Of a stretch of 64,000 nt of DNA, positions 57,891 to 64,000 are shown piece by piece. The notes under the pieces were generated by a model that was not told where the DNA came from, did not search any database, and was given only the letters and a program-made list of their open reading frames with translations. Source of the DNA: Ziziphus jujuba (lineage: Eukaryota; Streptophyta; Magnoliopsida; Rosales; Rhamnaceae); contig NC_083389.1 in assembly GCF_031755915.1 (NCBI RefSeq), forward strand, positions 26,171,501-26,235,500, written 5' to 3'. The position numbers and the translations under genes were made by a program. Numbering within the stretch: position 1 is the first letter of the stretch; the number at the start of each line of letters is the position of its first letter.

Positions 57891-64000
<6,110 letters not shown>

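Overview
The window looks like nuclear DNA of a eudicot plant. Every protein gene except one is split by GT-AG introns, one intron is of the rare U12 AT-AC type, and intergenic DNA is AT-rich with many (TA)n, (CT)n and poly-T tracts. The best proteins are plant-specific: a chloroplast divinyl reductase, CASP-like membrane proteins, a CHY/RING E3 ligase and an ISWI remodeler. I cannot name the species; Rosales would fit but is a guess. No CRISPR array, tRNA or rRNA gene was seen. Exon borders were worked out by hand from splice sites, reading phase and known family sequences.

Layout. 0.4-3.0 kb: nine-exon NAD(P)-binding Rossmann protein (+). 4.7 kb: possible 47-residue membrane microprotein (+). 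6.3-8.0 kb: F-box protein (+). 9.0-10.2 kb: intronless DVR (+), for chlorophyll synthesis. 11.0-13.3 kb: CASPL1D-like gene (-). 13.3-22.9 kb: gene-poor AT-rich DNA with a 339-bp tandem duplication. 22.9-27.7 kb: decayed Ty1/copia element. 29.0-30.9 kb: CASPL1E-like gene (+). 31.6-35.3 kb: eleven-exon helical-repeat (PPR-like) protein, probably mitochondrial (-). 36.9-39.7 kb: MIEL1/CHYR-type RING E3 ligase (-). 42.7-43.7 kb: acidic MGCS protein with a lipid anchor signal (+). 44.4-47.3 kb: secreted class-3 lipase (-). 49.7-50.5 kb: broken F-box gene (-). 51.1-56.6 kb: young, apparently intact Tnt1-like copia element with a perfect 5-bp target duplication (+). 57.9 kb to the end: ISWI-type CHR11/CHR17 remodeler (+), cut by the window edge.

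The genes do not form one pathway; this is ordinary eukaryotic gene-by-gene organisation. The order DVR - MIEL1 - lipase - ISWI matches, from memory, Arabidopsis AT5G18660 - AT5G18650 - AT5G18640/30 - AT5G18620, so it looks like an old conserved block. The two CASPL genes resemble the Arabidopsis AT4G15610-15630 tandem group. I found no new multi-gene system. The most notable points are the AT-AC intron, the young intact retrotransposon, the split CASPL pair, the microprotein and two E2F-like sites upstream of the ISWI gene.
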